From positions 266,547 to 330,546 of the forward strand of contig NZ_FMTL01000004.1 in assembly GCF_900099645.1 (NCBI RefSeq): DNA of 64,000 nt, in the 5' to 3' direction. Positions 1 through 9,524 of this stretch are shown piece after piece; position 1 is the first letter of the stretch, and each line of letters begins with the position of its first letter. Source of the stretch: Pseudomonas peli. GTDB taxonomy: Bacteria; Pseudomonadota; Gammaproteobacteria; Pseudomonadales; Pseudomonadaceae. Made by a program: the position numbers and the translations under genes. A model generated the notes under the pieces. The model was not told the DNA's origin and made no database searches. It saw only the letters and a list, made by a program, of their open reading frames with translations.

Positions 1-2345
1 CCACTCTCGTCGAGCACACTGAGCTGGTAGCGACCGGCGCGCGAAAAACTCTGGTTCAGCGCCGTTTCGGCCGTGGTTTCTGCGACCGGCTGGCCGTCGA
101 CAAACCACCAGCGTCGGCCACTGCCGCCCAGGGCCGAAAGACGCAAACGCAATGGTTCGACGCTGCCGGCCGGGCGACGCAGGCGGTCTCCTTCGCGCAC
201 CCCGACAATCGATAACGGCGCGGCGACGGGTACATGCCGCGGCGGGCACTGCGGATCAACCGCCGGCAGGCGCGCACTGCGCCGCTCACGGCGCGGCAGC
301 CAGGGCTCCAGCGGCGCCGGCCACAGCGCCAGGCTCTGTGCCTTGGCCCCCGGACAACTGGCATCAACCCGCAGCCCGGCGGCATTGACCCAGAGGCTTT
401 CCTGCAACCCCAAGCCCAGCGGTTGATCCTGCGCCGGCAAGGTTGGTGGTGTGGTGCCATCCAGCGTCCAGGCAAAGCGCTGGCGCCGGCAGTTGGGGTC
501 GTCACTGTCCAGCGGCTGGCCCAGCGGCCAACAGATAGCGGCCACACCGACCGAGGCTGGTTGTGGATCAACCGGCAGGGCAATGCCGCGCTGGCTGTCG
601 CGATTGACCAATAGATCATGCACCTGCAGCAGCAGCGGTGCAGCCGAAGCCAGGCCGAACTGCCCGGACACCGGGGTGCCATCCGGTCGACCGATCCAGA
701 TGCCGATCAGGTAGCGCGGCGCCACGCCAATCGCCCAGGCATCGCGAAAACCGTAGCTGGTGCCGGTCTTCCAGGCCAGGCTCGGGCGCTGCACCAGCTG
801 CGCGCGCGGGTCACGGTCCGGTCGGGCCTGGCCGCTGAGAATACGCCGCACAATCCACGCGGCACCGGGCGACAGCAGGCGCCGCTCATGCAGGCCATCC
901 TGCGGTTGAAAGCGCAAACGTGCGGCCATGCCGCCACGGGCAAAGGCGCTGTAACCGCTGACCAATTCCTCCAGCCGGCTGCCGGCACCGCCGAGAATCA
1001 GCGCCAGATTAGGTTCGGCCAACGGCGGCAGCAACAAAGGCACCCCGGCGCTGCGCAATTCACCGGCAAAGCGCTTCGGCCCGTAGGCTTCCAGCAGCTG
1101 CACGGCGGGTAGATTGAGCGAGGTAGCCAGCGCCTCACTGGCCGACACCGCGCCGCTGAAACCGGCAGCAAAGTTGCCCGGGCGATAATCGCCATACCGC
1201 CGCGGTACATCCTGCAGCAGCGATTCGGAATGGATCAGCCCCTCGTCCAGCGCCATGCCGTAGAGAAAAGGTTTCAGGGTCGAACCCGGCGAGCGTACGG
1301 CGTTGATCATGTCGACATGGCCAAAGCGTTTGGCGTCGCCGATATCCACCGAGCCCAGGTAGGCGCGCACCGCCATACTCGGCTGCTCGACCACCAGAAT
1401 CGCCGCCGAGGTGCGCTCCGGCAACCGCGCCCGCCAGCCCAGCAGCAAGTCTTCCAGGCGGCGCTGCAACGCTGCATCGATAGTCGTGCGAATCAGCGGC
1501 GGGCTGCCCGCCGTATTTAGCCGCCGCGCCAGCAACGGGGCCAGGCGCGGTTCCTGACGCGGCGCCAGCAGCACCGGCTCTTCCAGCGCATCATTGATTG
1601 CCGACTGCGGCCATATCTGAAAACTGGCCAGGCGCTTGAGCACTTTGTCGCGCGCCGCCTGCGCTCGCTCAGGGTGGCGATCGGGGCGCAAACGACTGGG
1701 CGCTTGCGGCAGCACCGCGAGCAGCGCGGCTTCGGCGCGGGTTAGCTGGCTCGGCGACTTACCCAGATAAGCCCAACTGGCCGCCGCCACCCCCTGCAGC
1801 GTGCCGCCAAACGGCGCGCGATTGAGGTAAAGGGTGAGGATTTCATCCTTGGACAGGTGCCACTCCAGCTGCAGCGTGCGCCACAGCTGCTTGAGCTTGC
1901 CGCTGTAGCTGCGCGCATGCGGATCCAGCAGCCGCGCCACCTGCATCGACAGCGTGCTGCCACCCGAGAGCACGCGCCCGCCACTGAGGTTCTGCCAGGC
2001 GGCGCGGCTCAGCGCCAGCGGGTTAACTCCGGGATGCTGGTAAAACCAGCGGTCCTCGTAGGTCAGCAACGCTTCCAGGTAATAGGGCGACACCTCACTG
2101 GGGCTGACCGGATAACGCCATACGCCATCACGGTCGGCAAAGCGCCACAGCGGCGCACCGTCCTCGGCCAGCACCACGCGGGCCAGGTCATCGCCTGGCA
2201 AGGGCAGCGGAAACAGCCGGTCGGCCACTAGCAGAATCAGCAGCAGACACAGCGGAAGCCCCAACCAAGGACGCCGTAGCAGCGGCCATAGACGGTTACG
2301 CCACACGCGCAGAGCCAACCAATACAACTGTTTAACGCGGGTCAT
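1..2345 (-). CDS. pbpC: Penicillin-binding protein 1C (3' end outside window)
   Basis: Bifunctional peptidoglycan synthase: an inner-membrane-anchored, periplasmic glycosyltransferase (GT51) plus transpeptidase. I translated the minus strand from the ATG at 2345. It shows an N-terminal basic stretch, one membrane segment near residues 29-46, and the GT51 motif around Glu97 (TYEDRWFYQHPG). The transpeptidase follows with SPGSTLKPF (SxxK), SLN (SxN) and KTGTSYGF (KTG), then the C-terminal domain typical of PBP1C. About 781 codons lie inside the window. Family members have about 770-790 residues, so only the last residues and the stop are missing. A GGA-rich Shine-Dalgarno lies about 10 nt upstream of the ATG. 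The alpha-2-macroglobulin gene lies nearby, as in the E. coli yfhM-pbpC pair. High confidence. Confidence 0.95.
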   Translation of the reverse strand, partial: MTRVKQLYWLALRVWRNRLWPLLRRPWLGLPLCLLLILLVADRLFPLPLPGDDLARVVLAEDGAPLWRFADRDGVWRYPVSPSEVSPYYLEALLTYEDRWFYQHPGVNPLALSRAAWQNLSGGRVLSGGSTLSMQVARLLDPHARSYSGKLKQLWRTLQLEWHLSKDEILTLYLNRAPFGGTLQGVAAASWAYLGKSPSQLTRAEAALLAVLPQAPSRLRPDRHPERAQAARDKVLKRLASFQIWPQSAINDALEEPVLLAPRQEPRLAPLLARRLNTAGSPPLIRTTIDAALQRRLEDLLLGWRARLPERTSAAILVVEQPSMAVRAYLGSVDIGDAKRFGHVDMINAVRSPGSTLKPFLYGMALDEGLIHSESLLQDVPRRYGDYRPGNFAAGFSGAVSASEALATSLNLPAVQLLEAYGPKRFAGELRSAGVPLLLPPLAEPNLALILGGAGSRLEELVSGYSAFARGGMAARLRFQPQDGLHERRLLSPGAAWIVRRILSGQARPDRDPRAQLVQRPSLAWKTGTSYGFRDAWAIGVAPRYLIGIWIGRPDGTPVSGQFGLASAAPLLLQVHDLLVNRDSQRGIALPVDPQPASVGVAAICWPLGQPLDSDDPNCRRQRFAWTLDGTTPPTLPAQDQPLGLGLQESLWVNAAGLRVDASCPGAKAQSLALWPAPLEPWLPRRERRSARLPAVDPQCPPRHVPVAAPLSIVGVREGDRLRRPAGSVEPLRLRLSALGGSGRRWWFVDGQPVAETTAETALNQSFSRAGRYQLSVLDES

Positions 2346-2483
2346 GCGCTGATCCATTCCTTGCATCGCGGAGCTGTAACCACAATTAACGGCCCAACCG
2401 GCCAACAGCGCTGCCATTCTGCCAAATGACTGGCACACTGGCGCGCAGTAGCAATCAACGCAGGGTCGAGTGGAACGAGAACT

Positions 2484-2777
2484 ATGGGTGTAGAAGGTTT
2501 TTTTGAATCCCTTGGCGAGGCAGCCGGCTCGGTGATCCGCTTTATCGTCGAAGGCTTGAGCGGCTTTTTCGGCATGCTCGGCGGCGCGGTCAGCAGCTTT
2601 ATCACGGGCATGTCCAAGGCCTTGGGGGTGACGCCATCATTACTCAGCATCGTGGTTCTGCTGGCTGGTCTGTGGTTGCTGTACCTGGCGGTACGCGCCT
2701 TTATCCGCCGCTCGATCATTGCCGGGGTGATCTGGCTGGTGCTGGGGTTGTGGCTGCTGAGCGGTCTGATCAGCTAA
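2484..2777 (+). CDS. Small two-helix inner-membrane protein, unknown function
   Basis: The product has 97 residues. The N-terminal half is glycine- and phenylalanine-rich and amphipathic. Two hydrophobic segments follow: LLSIVVLLAGLWLLYLAV at about residues 54-71 and AGVIWLVLGLWLLSGLI near the C-terminus. I recognise no family and propose no function. A GGAACGAGA Shine-Dalgarno precedes the ATG. Codon use resembles neighbouring genes and the opposite frame has nothing better, so it is probably real. It is transcribed divergently from pbpC and lies between pbpC and the alpha-2-macroglobulin gene. Its TAA stop abuts a repeat element. Confidence 0.7.
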   Translation: MGVEGFFESLGEAAGSVIRFIVEGLSGFFGMLGGAVSSFITGMSKALGVTPSLLSIVVLLAGLWLLYLAVRAFIRRSIIAGVIWLVLGLWLLSGLIS

Positions 2778-2991
2778 GAACCCGTCTACGATCTGCTGCG
2801 CTTCGGCCCTGCTGCGTTAAAAGCAGGCTCGGAAGCCGCTTGCGGCTAACGCGCTTCAGCGCGACCCGAAGGGCGAGTGAAACGAGTAATGCAGTAAACC
2901 CCGCGTTCTCGCCTGCTTTGACCAGCCGGAGACTGTTACTAACGTAGCGCCTTGCATGACTCTAGCTCGCGAGATCGCAAACAGGTTCTAA
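2775..2991. repeat. Intergenic repeat with terminal inverted repeats, copy 1
   Basis: The 211 bp core (2778-2988) begins GAACCCGTCTACGATCT and ends with the inverse complement of GAACCTGTTTGCGATCT, giving imperfect 17 bp terminal inverted repeats. It is flanked by TAA on both sides; the left TAA is the stop codon of the upstream gene. A second copy at 35530-35695 shares both ends and internal blocks such as CCCTGCTGCGTTAAAA and TTTGACCAGCCGGAG, in the same orientation relative to the upstream gene. No coding capacity is apparent. It resembles a miniature non-autonomous transposable element. Confidence 0.8.
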
Positions 2992-3008
2992 GCACACTGG
3001 CTAAACAA

Positions 3009-3035
3009 CAAGGCCCGCCAATTTGGCGGGCCTTG
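3009..3035 (-). terminator. Intrinsic terminator of the alpha-2-macroglobulin gene
   Basis: A perfect 12 bp stem (CAAGGCCCGCCA with a 3 nt loop) lies just downstream of the minus-strand stop at 3042. The T-tract on the minus strand is weak (TTGTT). Confidence 0.7.
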
Positions 3036-3041
3036 TGCGTT

Positions 3042-6000
3042 CTAGCGCTCCTTGACCACTAAACGCCCCGGCGTGGTGCCCAGGGCCTGCCAGTTCGGCC
3101 GGTACATCGACTCCACTTGCGGTGGCGGCACGCGGTAGCTGCCGGGGGTGACGGCGCGTGCCAGGTACAGCAGATGGGTGGTGTCGTAGCCGTTTACATC
3201 CAGCGCTGCGACATAGCGATCACCACGGAACTCCTGGTGTTTGATCGCCGCGTTCTGCATCGACTCACGCCACTCTTTCACCGCACTACTGGCGTCATCC
3301 AGGCTGGCCGAGCTTTGCGCCAGGTTCTGGTTTTCCAACTCCAGGCCCGCCGGCAGCAGGTCGACCACCAGAGCATCCGGTACGCGCTGCTTGGCCGCCA
3401 CGGCCAGGTGCACCAGCACCAGCTCGCCGCTCTGCAGGTTGTTCAGATCCAACGCCTGGCCATCCATGCCTAGATACTCGCGGTAGATGCTGAGGTTCTC
3501 GCCACCGGCCGCCGGGGCCTGGCTCGGATAGCCGGACAGGGTCAGTTGTTGATACAGCGGCGTATCGCCCGGTTTGCTCACTGAATTGCGAATAGTCAGC
3601 GGCGCAGCCAGGTCACTGCCATCGAGCTTGAGACCCGGCTGGGCATTGCTCAGCTCGAAGGCCAGGCTGCCGCTTTGCAGCGCGGCGCTCCAGCTCGGCT
3701 CCGGTTTGCTCAGCAGGTTGCGCCCGGCCAGGTACAGCGAGTTGCGTTCCTGGGTCGACAGCCACTGTTGTCCGGCCACTTCATCGGCCAGGTTGAACAG
3801 CCGTTCTTCACGGCGATTACCGGCCAGGTCGTGCTCTTCCAGCAGCGCCAGAATCAGCGCCTGATCGCGCAGCGGGCTGCCGTAGTCAGCCAGCCAGTTA
3901 TTGCTCTCCCGACCACGGGCCAGGCCGGCGGTCAGCAGCTCATCAGCACGCGGCTGGTCGCCCATTTTCTGCAGGGCAACGGCCAGATGCACCAGCGGTA
4001 AACCGGATAGTGCATCGCTGCGCCGCTCATACAGGCTGCGCAAGGCACCCAGCGGCGCCTGTTGGCTGCGCGCCAGCACGTAACCGGCGTAGGCCTGCAC
4101 GGCAAAGCGGCTGTGGTTGGCGTTGTCGCTGTAGTTGACCTCAATCAGATGACGTTCCTGCAGGTAGCGCAGCAGACGTTCGTTGGCCTTTTTCAGCGCC
4201 TCTTCCGGCACACCGAAGCCCTGCTCGCGGGCGCGCAGAAGGAAGTCGCTGACGTAAGCGGTCAGCCAGTATTCCTCATCGCTGTCCGCACCCCACAGAC
4301 CGAAACTGCCGTTGTAGCGCTGCATGCTCAGCAGACGCTCGATGCCCAGCTCGATGGAGCGCTTGCGCTGCTCATCCGGCTCGGCTTCCACGCCCAGACG
4401 TTTCAGCGTGGCGGCATCGGCATACAGCGACGGGTACAGACCACTGGTGGTCTGCTCCAGGCAGCCATACGGATACGCCTTGAGCGCACGAATCTGCTCG
4501 CCAAGATTCAGCGGCGGACGACTGGAAATCGCCAGCCGCGCTTCCAGACCCGCCGTTTCAAAGGCGCTCAAAGCATCCGCAGGCAGCAGCCAGGCTTCGT
4601 CTTTCAGCACCGCGCGGAAATGCTGCAGCTGCGCAGGGTAGGCCGGGCGAATGCCCAGCGTCCACTCACGGCTCAACGGCGGCAGATCCTCACCGGGCAG
4701 GGCCAGGCCGTTGACACTGACCTTGAAGCGCCCTTGCCCATAGCCGCCCAGCGCGGTGACCGGAATACGCAGAATGGTGCGCTGACCATCCGCCAGGGTG
4801 ATCGGCGCCACCGCCGCGCCGGGGTTCTGCGCTAGGCGCAGCTGGCCTTCGGCGCTCAGTTGCACATCCAGTTTCTGCTCGCGCCCGGACAGGTTGCTCA
4901 GGTCCAAGGCCAGGGTGGTTTCATCACCGCCAGCGAGGAAGCGCGGCGCGGACAGCTCGGCGATCAGCGGCGCAGCGACCACTGTCTTGCCTTCGCCCAT
5001 GCCGTAGTGCTCGTCGGTCCAGGCTTGCGCCATCAGCCGCAGCTCGCCGTTGAAGTCGGGGATATTCAGGCTGACTTCGCCTTCACCCTGCTCGTTCAAT
5101 TTCAGCGGCTCACTCTGCAACGCGACGATCAACACGCTGGTGTCCGGACGCTTGCCGCCACCGGCCAGCGCCGCGTCACCGCCAAAGGCCAGTTTGGCCA
5201 CCCGGCCCTGGCCGGCTTCGATCAGTTGCCCGTAGATATCCAGATGGTCCGCGCCATAGGCCTTGCGGCCGAAGAAGTTGGCGAATGGATCAGGCGTGGC
5301 GTACTCGGTGATATTGAGGATGCCGACATCCACCGCAGCCACCAGCACCTGCGCCTGTTTCGGGATGCTGCCGTCGGCGTTGCGCGCCTGCACCTTGACC
5401 TTCAGCGGCTGGTTGGGACGCATCTTTTCCGCAGCGGTGAGGGTCAGCGCCAGTTTGCGCGGCGCACGTTCCAGCGGCAGATGCAGCAGGCCGACCGCGC
5501 GTTTAGGCGTGGCATTGCTCTTGCGCTCGCCAGGGCGAATCACCAGGGCGCTGACATACAGGTCATGCCGTGCCCAGTCCTTAGCAATCGGGATGTCGAA
5601 GGCCTTGCCCTCGGCCGGCACGTCGATCTCTTCCCACCACAGCGGCCCTTCGCTGGACTCCACCATCAGGTAACCCTTGCCCGCAGAAGGCGGGGTGACG
5701 GTGACCTGGGCGGTATCACCATCGACGTACGCCGGTTTATCCAGCGCCAACTTGACCTGATCCGGGCGCACGGCGCCGCCGTCGGCGTTGTCCTGCCAGC
5801 GGTAGCCAGCCCAGAAGCGCATGCTGCTGAGCATGCCGGTCTGACCGTCGATGACCTCGACGCGGTACGGGCCCCACTCCACCGGGAAGCTGATCTTGGC
5901 GGTGCCGCCAGCGCTGACCTTGAGGGTTTCTTCGTTAAGGGTAAGGAATTTCTCGGTGTAGTTATGGCTCCAGCCATCGCTTTCGGAGAAGTTCCAGAAG

Positions 6001-7964
6001 TAGTCACGGCGCTCACGGATCAGGCGCACGCTGAGCTGATCAGCCGCCAGCTTGTTGCCCTCGGCATCGGCCACCAACACTTCGAACTCGGCCAGACTGT
6101 CGGCGTCGACTTCCTCTCCATCGAACAGCCCGCGCACACCCGGCAGACGCTCGGCTGGCCAGATCGGCTGGATAATCCGCCGGGTAATCGCCCGGCCGCC
6201 GGACTCCTGCAGGCTGGCTTGCAGGATCAAACGCAGCGGCGATTTGGCATCGCTCCAACGGCTTTCGATATCCAGACTGGCCTTGCCTTGCTCGTCGAGG
6301 CTGGTTTCATCCAGCTCGATGTCCTCGCTCAACTCTTCTTCGGTAACCGAACCGAACTGATAGCCCGGCAAACTCGCCACCGCCTCACGCAGCGGCCGTA
6401 CATAGAGCTGCCCGCTGAGACGATTGCCAGCGGCCGGTGCGCCGTACAAGTAGCGTCCCGTCACATCGAACTGGGCATTTTCTGCCGGGCTGTAAGGCAC
6501 ATCGCTGCCCTTGAGTTCCAGGGCCATGCGCTCGGGCAGGAAGTCTTCTACAGAGAATTCATACAGCTGCTGGCGGCCATCGCCGAGGTCAAACAGCAGC
6601 TGCCAACGCCCGGTCGGCGCTTCATCGGCCAGTTGCAGCTGGTACTGATAGAGGCCGGCATTATCAGCCTGCCAGACGAATTTGCGGCTGACCTGCTCAT
6701 CCGGGCGGCGTACTTCCACATTCACTGGCTGGGCTTTTACCGCGCGGCCATCGGCATCGCGCAGCAGGCCGTTGAGTAGCACGGTTTCGCCGGGACGGTA
6801 AAGGTCACGCGGGCCAAACACGAAGAACTGCAACGGATGAGCGACGGGGCCGGCGATATCAAACTCGGCCAGGTCCAATGCCGCAGTGTTCAGGCGCAGC
6901 AGGCTGGTCTGTTCGCCCTGGTGGGCCAGCAGTACTTCGGCCTTGGGCGGCAGCGGCAGTTCGCCATGGCCAGCGCCATCGGTCTTGCCTTCGGCCAGCA
7001 CCTGGCCTTCGGCATCAAGGATTTCCAGGCTTACATCACCCAGGGCATCACCGCCGGCCAGTGCCTGGGTGAACACATCGATACGGTTCTGGTAGCGCCG
7101 CGCGGACAGGCCAATATCACTCAGGGTGAACAGCGTGGCCGGCTGTGAGTAGTTGTAGCTGCCGGCTTCACGCATCACCGCCAGGTACACGCCGGGTTGC
7201 TTGAACGGCTCCAGGCCGGCAATCGGCAGCAACAGGGTTTCGCGGGTGTTGCGCGCCGGGTTCAAATCGAAGCGGCCGCCGTAGACCAGATCGGCCATCG
7301 GCAGCAGGCTGCGGGCTTCCCAGTTGTCCAGATTGCTCGCGCGGCCCCAGCGGTTAAGGAAAGCCGGCAGCGATTCGGGTTTGATGCGGAAGAACTCGAC
7401 ATTCACCTTGTCGACGTTCAGCGCAATCACCGGCAGGCCTTCGGCGAGGCGTGTGGGTAGCAAAGAACCACGGCTGGCAAAACCGACGCTGGCTTGCAGG
7501 TCGCGGGTTTCCAGGCGGGTGACCTGCTCGGCGGCAAGGCTTTTGCCGTTCAACCCGAGCAGCCCGGCATCAACGGTCAGTACCAGTTTGCGCTGCGGCT
7601 CCAGGTGCCGCAGGCGCACCTCCATCAGATTGTCCGTCAGCTCCCAGGCGCCATCGACCTTGCCGTCTTTGCTATCGACCAGGTGCAGACGCTCGGCGAG
7701 CTTCTGCTCAGGGTCGAGCGGCACCGAGAAGCTGATCGACAGCGTGCTGGCACCATCCAGCTGCACCTCCGAGACATCCACCACGGTCAGCTCGCGGCCC
7801 GCGTAACGCTCGGCCAGCGCTTTGCGGTCAACCGCCGGCTTGGCAGCCTCGCTGCTGACAGGGGTGGTTTGGGTCGCCGTCACTTCGGCGGGCCCAGGGG
7901 TGGATGAATCACAGGCGCTGAGCAGGCTCAGGACAAGTGCCAGAAGCAGTCCATTCTTCGGCAT
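3042..7964 (-). CDS. Alpha-2-macroglobulin family lipoprotein (YfhM/MagD type)
   Basis: Large periplasmic protease-trapping protein of about 1640 residues, thought to protect the envelope in partnership with PBP1C. I chose the ATG at 7964 rather than an upstream in-frame start. It gives a lipoprotein signal peptide (MPKNGLLLALVLSLLSAC, lipidation on Cys18) and has GGAG about 10 nt upstream. The thioester motif CLEQ is present at about residues 1168-1171 (4452-4463). It is followed by the alpha-helical thioester domain and a C-terminal receptor-binding-like domain, with macroglobulin repeats and MG/bait regions before. pbpC is the neighbour on the same strand, separated by a small divergent gene. 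P. aeruginosa MagD lacks the thioester as I recall, so this copy is closer to E. coli YfhM; that comparison is from memory. Confidence 0.95.
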   Translation of the reverse strand: MPKNGLLLALVLSLLSACDSSTPGPAEVTATQTTPVSSEAAKPAVDRKALAERYAGRELTVVDVSEVQLDGASTLSISFSVPLDPEQKLAERLHLVDSKDGKVDGAWELTDNLMEVRLRHLEPQRKLVLTVDAGLLGLNGKSLAAEQVTRLETRDLQASVGFASRGSLLPTRLAEGLPVIALNVDKVNVEFFRIKPESLPAFLNRWGRASNLDNWEARSLLPMADLVYGGRFDLNPARNTRETLLLPIAGLEPFKQPGVYLAVMREAGSYNYSQPATLFTLSDIGLSARRYQNRIDVFTQALAGGDALGDVSLEILDAEGQVLAEGKTDGAGHGELPLPPKAEVLLAHQGEQTSLLRLNTAALDLAEFDIAGPVAHPLQFFVFGPRDLYRPGETVLLNGLLRDADGRAVKAQPVNVEVRRPDEQVSRKFVWQADNAGLYQYQLQLADEAPTGRWQLLFDLGDGRQQLYEFSVEDFLPERMALELKGSDVPYSPAENAQFDVTGRYLYGAPAAGNRLSGQLYVRPLREAVASLPGYQFGSVTEEELSEDIELDETSLDEQGKASLDIESRWSDAKSPLRLILQASLQESGGRAITRRIIQPIWPAERLPGVRGLFDGEEVDADSLAEFEVLVADAEGNKLAADQLSVRLIRERRDYFWNFSESDGWSHNYTEKFLTLNEETLKVSAGGTAKISFPVEWGPYRVEVIDGQTGMLSSMRFWAGYRWQDNADGGAVRPDQVKLALDKPAYVDGDTAQVTVTPPSAGKGYLMVESSEGPLWWEEIDVPAEGKAFDIPIAKDWARHDLYVSALVIRPGERKSNATPKRAVGLLHLPLERAPRKLALTLTAAEKMRPNQPLKVKVQARNADGSIPKQAQVLVAAVDVGILNITEYATPDPFANFFGRKAYGADHLDIYGQLIEAGQGRVAKLAFGGDAALAGGGKRPDTSVLIVALQSEPLKLNEQGEGEVSLNIPDFNGELRLMAQAWTDEHYGMGEGKTVVAAPLIAELSAPRFLAGGDETTLALDLSNLSGREQKLDVQLSAEGQLRLAQNPGAAVAPITLADGQRTILRIPVTALGGYGQGRFKVSVNGLALPGEDLPPLSREWTLGIRPAYPAQLQHFRAVLKDEAWLLPADALSAFETAGLEARLAISSRPPLNLGEQIRALKAYPYGCLEQTTSGLYPSLYADAATLKRLGVEAEPDEQRKRSIELGIERLLSMQRYNGSFGLWGADSDEEYWLTAYVSDFLLRAREQGFGVPEEALKKANERLLRYLQERHLIEVNYSDNANHSRFAVQAYAGYVLARSQQAPLGALRSLYERRSDALSGLPLVHLAVALQKMGDQPRADELLTAGLARGRESNNWLADYGSPLRDQALILALLEEHDLAGNRREERLFNLADEVAGQQWLSTQERNSLYLAGRNLLSKPEPSWSAALQSGSLAFELSNAQPGLKLDGSDLAAPLTIRNSVSKPGDTPLYQQLTLSGYPSQAPAAGGENLSIYREYLGMDGQALDLNNLQSGELVLVHLAVAAKQRVPDALVVDLLPAGLELENQNLAQSSASLDDASSAVKEWRESMQNAAIKHQEFRGDRYVAALDVNGYDTTHLLYLARAVTPGSYRVPPPQVESMYRPNWQALGTTPGRLVVKER

Positions 7965-8138
7965 TGCGGGGCTCCAACAAGGGTAGGTGCAGAGGCCTGA
8001 CACTATAGTCGAGGCGCTTACCGACCACTAAGCGCGCACATGCAAAATTGCTTGGCAGCGCACGCCTGTCGATCAGTGTTTAATAACCCGCCTGTGACAC
8101 ACGCCCGCGCATTTCGTTGCAGCTAACGCCAATCAAGT

Positions 8139-9524
8139 TTGAGAGCACATTTGATAAACGCCTTACGCGATGCCTGGCAGCACTCGCCTACCCATAAACG
8201 GGTCTGGGCACTGGCTGCGCCGATGATCCTCTGCAACCTCTCGGTGCCCCTGGTGGCGCTGGTCGACAGTGCGGTGATCGGCCATTTACCGCACGCCCAT
8301 CAATTGGCTGCAGTGGCGGTGGGAGCAAGCTTGTACGGCTTATTGGTCGGCAGCGTGGGCTTTCTGCGGATGGGCACCACGGGATTTTCCGCCCAGGCTG
8401 CTGGCCGCAGGGACGGCAGCGCGCTGCGCCAGGTGTTGCTACAAGCCTTGTTGTTGGGCGGCGTACTTGCCTTGGCGCTCAGCCTGCTGATGCGCCTGCT
8501 CAGCGCACCGATATTGGAGCTGATGCAGCCTTCAACGCAGCTCGACGCCCTAGCCCGCAGTTATCTGCATATTCGGCTATTCGGCCTGCCGGGCGCGCTG
8601 GCCAGTTATGCCCTGGTCGGCTGGCTACTGGGCACACAAAACGCCCGTGGGCCCTTATTGATCATGCTCGGCACCAACCTGCTCAATGTTGCCCTGACCC
8701 TGCTGTTCGTCCTCGGGCTGGGCTGGGAAGTGGCGGGCGCGGCCTGGGGCTCGGTACTGGCTGAATGGAGTGGAGCACTGCTCGGCCTTTATCTGGCACG
8801 CCAGACAATCAAGCGCCAAGCTGGGCGCATCAATTGGCCCGCGCTAAGGCTATGGCGGAACTGGCGACCTTTGCTGGCGGTAAATCGCGATATTTTTATC
8901 CGCACCATGGCGCTGCAAGCGGCATTTTTTCTCATCACCGTACAAGGCACCCGCCTAGGTGATGCCACAGTGGCGGCCAACGCTCTGCTGATCAATGGAC
9001 TGATGCTAAGCGCCTTCGCCCTAGATGGCCTCGCGCATGCGGTCGAGGCGCTCGGCGGACATGCGCTGGGAGCGGGGGATCGCCAGGCACTGCGGCGCAG
9101 CCTACTGGTGGCGGGGGCCTGGTCCCTGCTGGCGAGCGTGGGATTTGCCTTACTTTTCTGGCTGGGTGGACACTGGTTTATCGGCCTACAGACCGATATT
9201 GCCGCCGTGCGCAGCATGGCCCTGACCTATTTACCCTACCTAGCCCTGTTGCCACTCATCGGCGTCTGGAGCTACTTGCTCGACGGCCTGTTTATTGGCG
9301 CGACCCGCGCCCGCGAAATGCGCAACGCCATGCTCCTTGCCCTGCTGCTAAGCCTGCCATTGGCATGGTGGCTGCAGTCACTGGGCAACCACGGGTTATG
9401 GCTGGCCCTGCTGGCTTTTATGGCCCTTCGCGGTCTGTGCCTAGGTGGCTATGCTTATCGTCTGACACGTGCCAATCAATGGTTCACCCCCAGTCAATCA
9501 GGAACACCCCATGCTCAGTCCTGA
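8139..9524 (+). CDS. dinF: DinF-type MATE family multidrug/oxidant exporter
   Basis: Twelve-helix inner-membrane antiporter of the MATE family, DinF subgroup, which exports organic cations or oxidants against Na+ or H+. The product is about 461 residues. It matches E. coli DinF along its length, for example LAAPMILCNLSVPLVALVD, AVIGHLPHAHQLAAVAVGAS, LRMGTTGFSAQAAGR and GVWSYLLDGLFIGATRAREM. The start is uncertain. The longest frame begins with TTG at 8139, but TTG at 8151 has GAGAG at a better distance. No LexA box is visible upstream, unlike E. coli lexA-dinF. The stop lies just past the ATG of the diguanylate cyclase gene, so the two genes overlap by 14 nt and are probably cotranscribed. 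Confidence 0.9.
   Translation: MRAHLINALRDAWQHSPTHKRVWALAAPMILCNLSVPLVALVDSAVIGHLPHAHQLAAVAVGASLYGLLVGSVGFLRMGTTGFSAQAAGRRDGSALRQVLLQALLLGGVLALALSLLMRLLSAPILELMQPSTQLDALARSYLHIRLFGLPGALASYALVGWLLGTQNARGPLLIMLGTNLLNVALTLLFVLGLGWEVAGAAWGSVLAEWSGALLGLYLARQTIKRQAGRINWPALRLWRNWRPLLAVNRDIFIRTMALQAAFFLITVQGTRLGDATVAANALLINGLMLSAFALDGLAHAVEALGGHALGAGDRQALRRSLLVAGAWSLLASVGFALLFWLGGHWFIGLQTDIAAVRSMALTYLPYLALLPLIGVWSYLLDGLFIGATRAREMRNAMLLALLLSLPLAWWLQSLGNHGLWLALLAFMALRGLCLGGYAYRLTRANQWFTPSQSGTPHAQS

Noticed and set aside
2672..2947. 91-codon frame through repeat copy 1
   Set aside because: Overlaps the small membrane protein in another frame and the repeat; no homology-like features or Shine-Dalgarno.
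4860..6779. 639-codon open frame on the plus strand
   Set aside because: Antisense shadow of the alpha-2-macroglobulin gene; no recognisable domain, composition typical of high-GC third-position shadowing.
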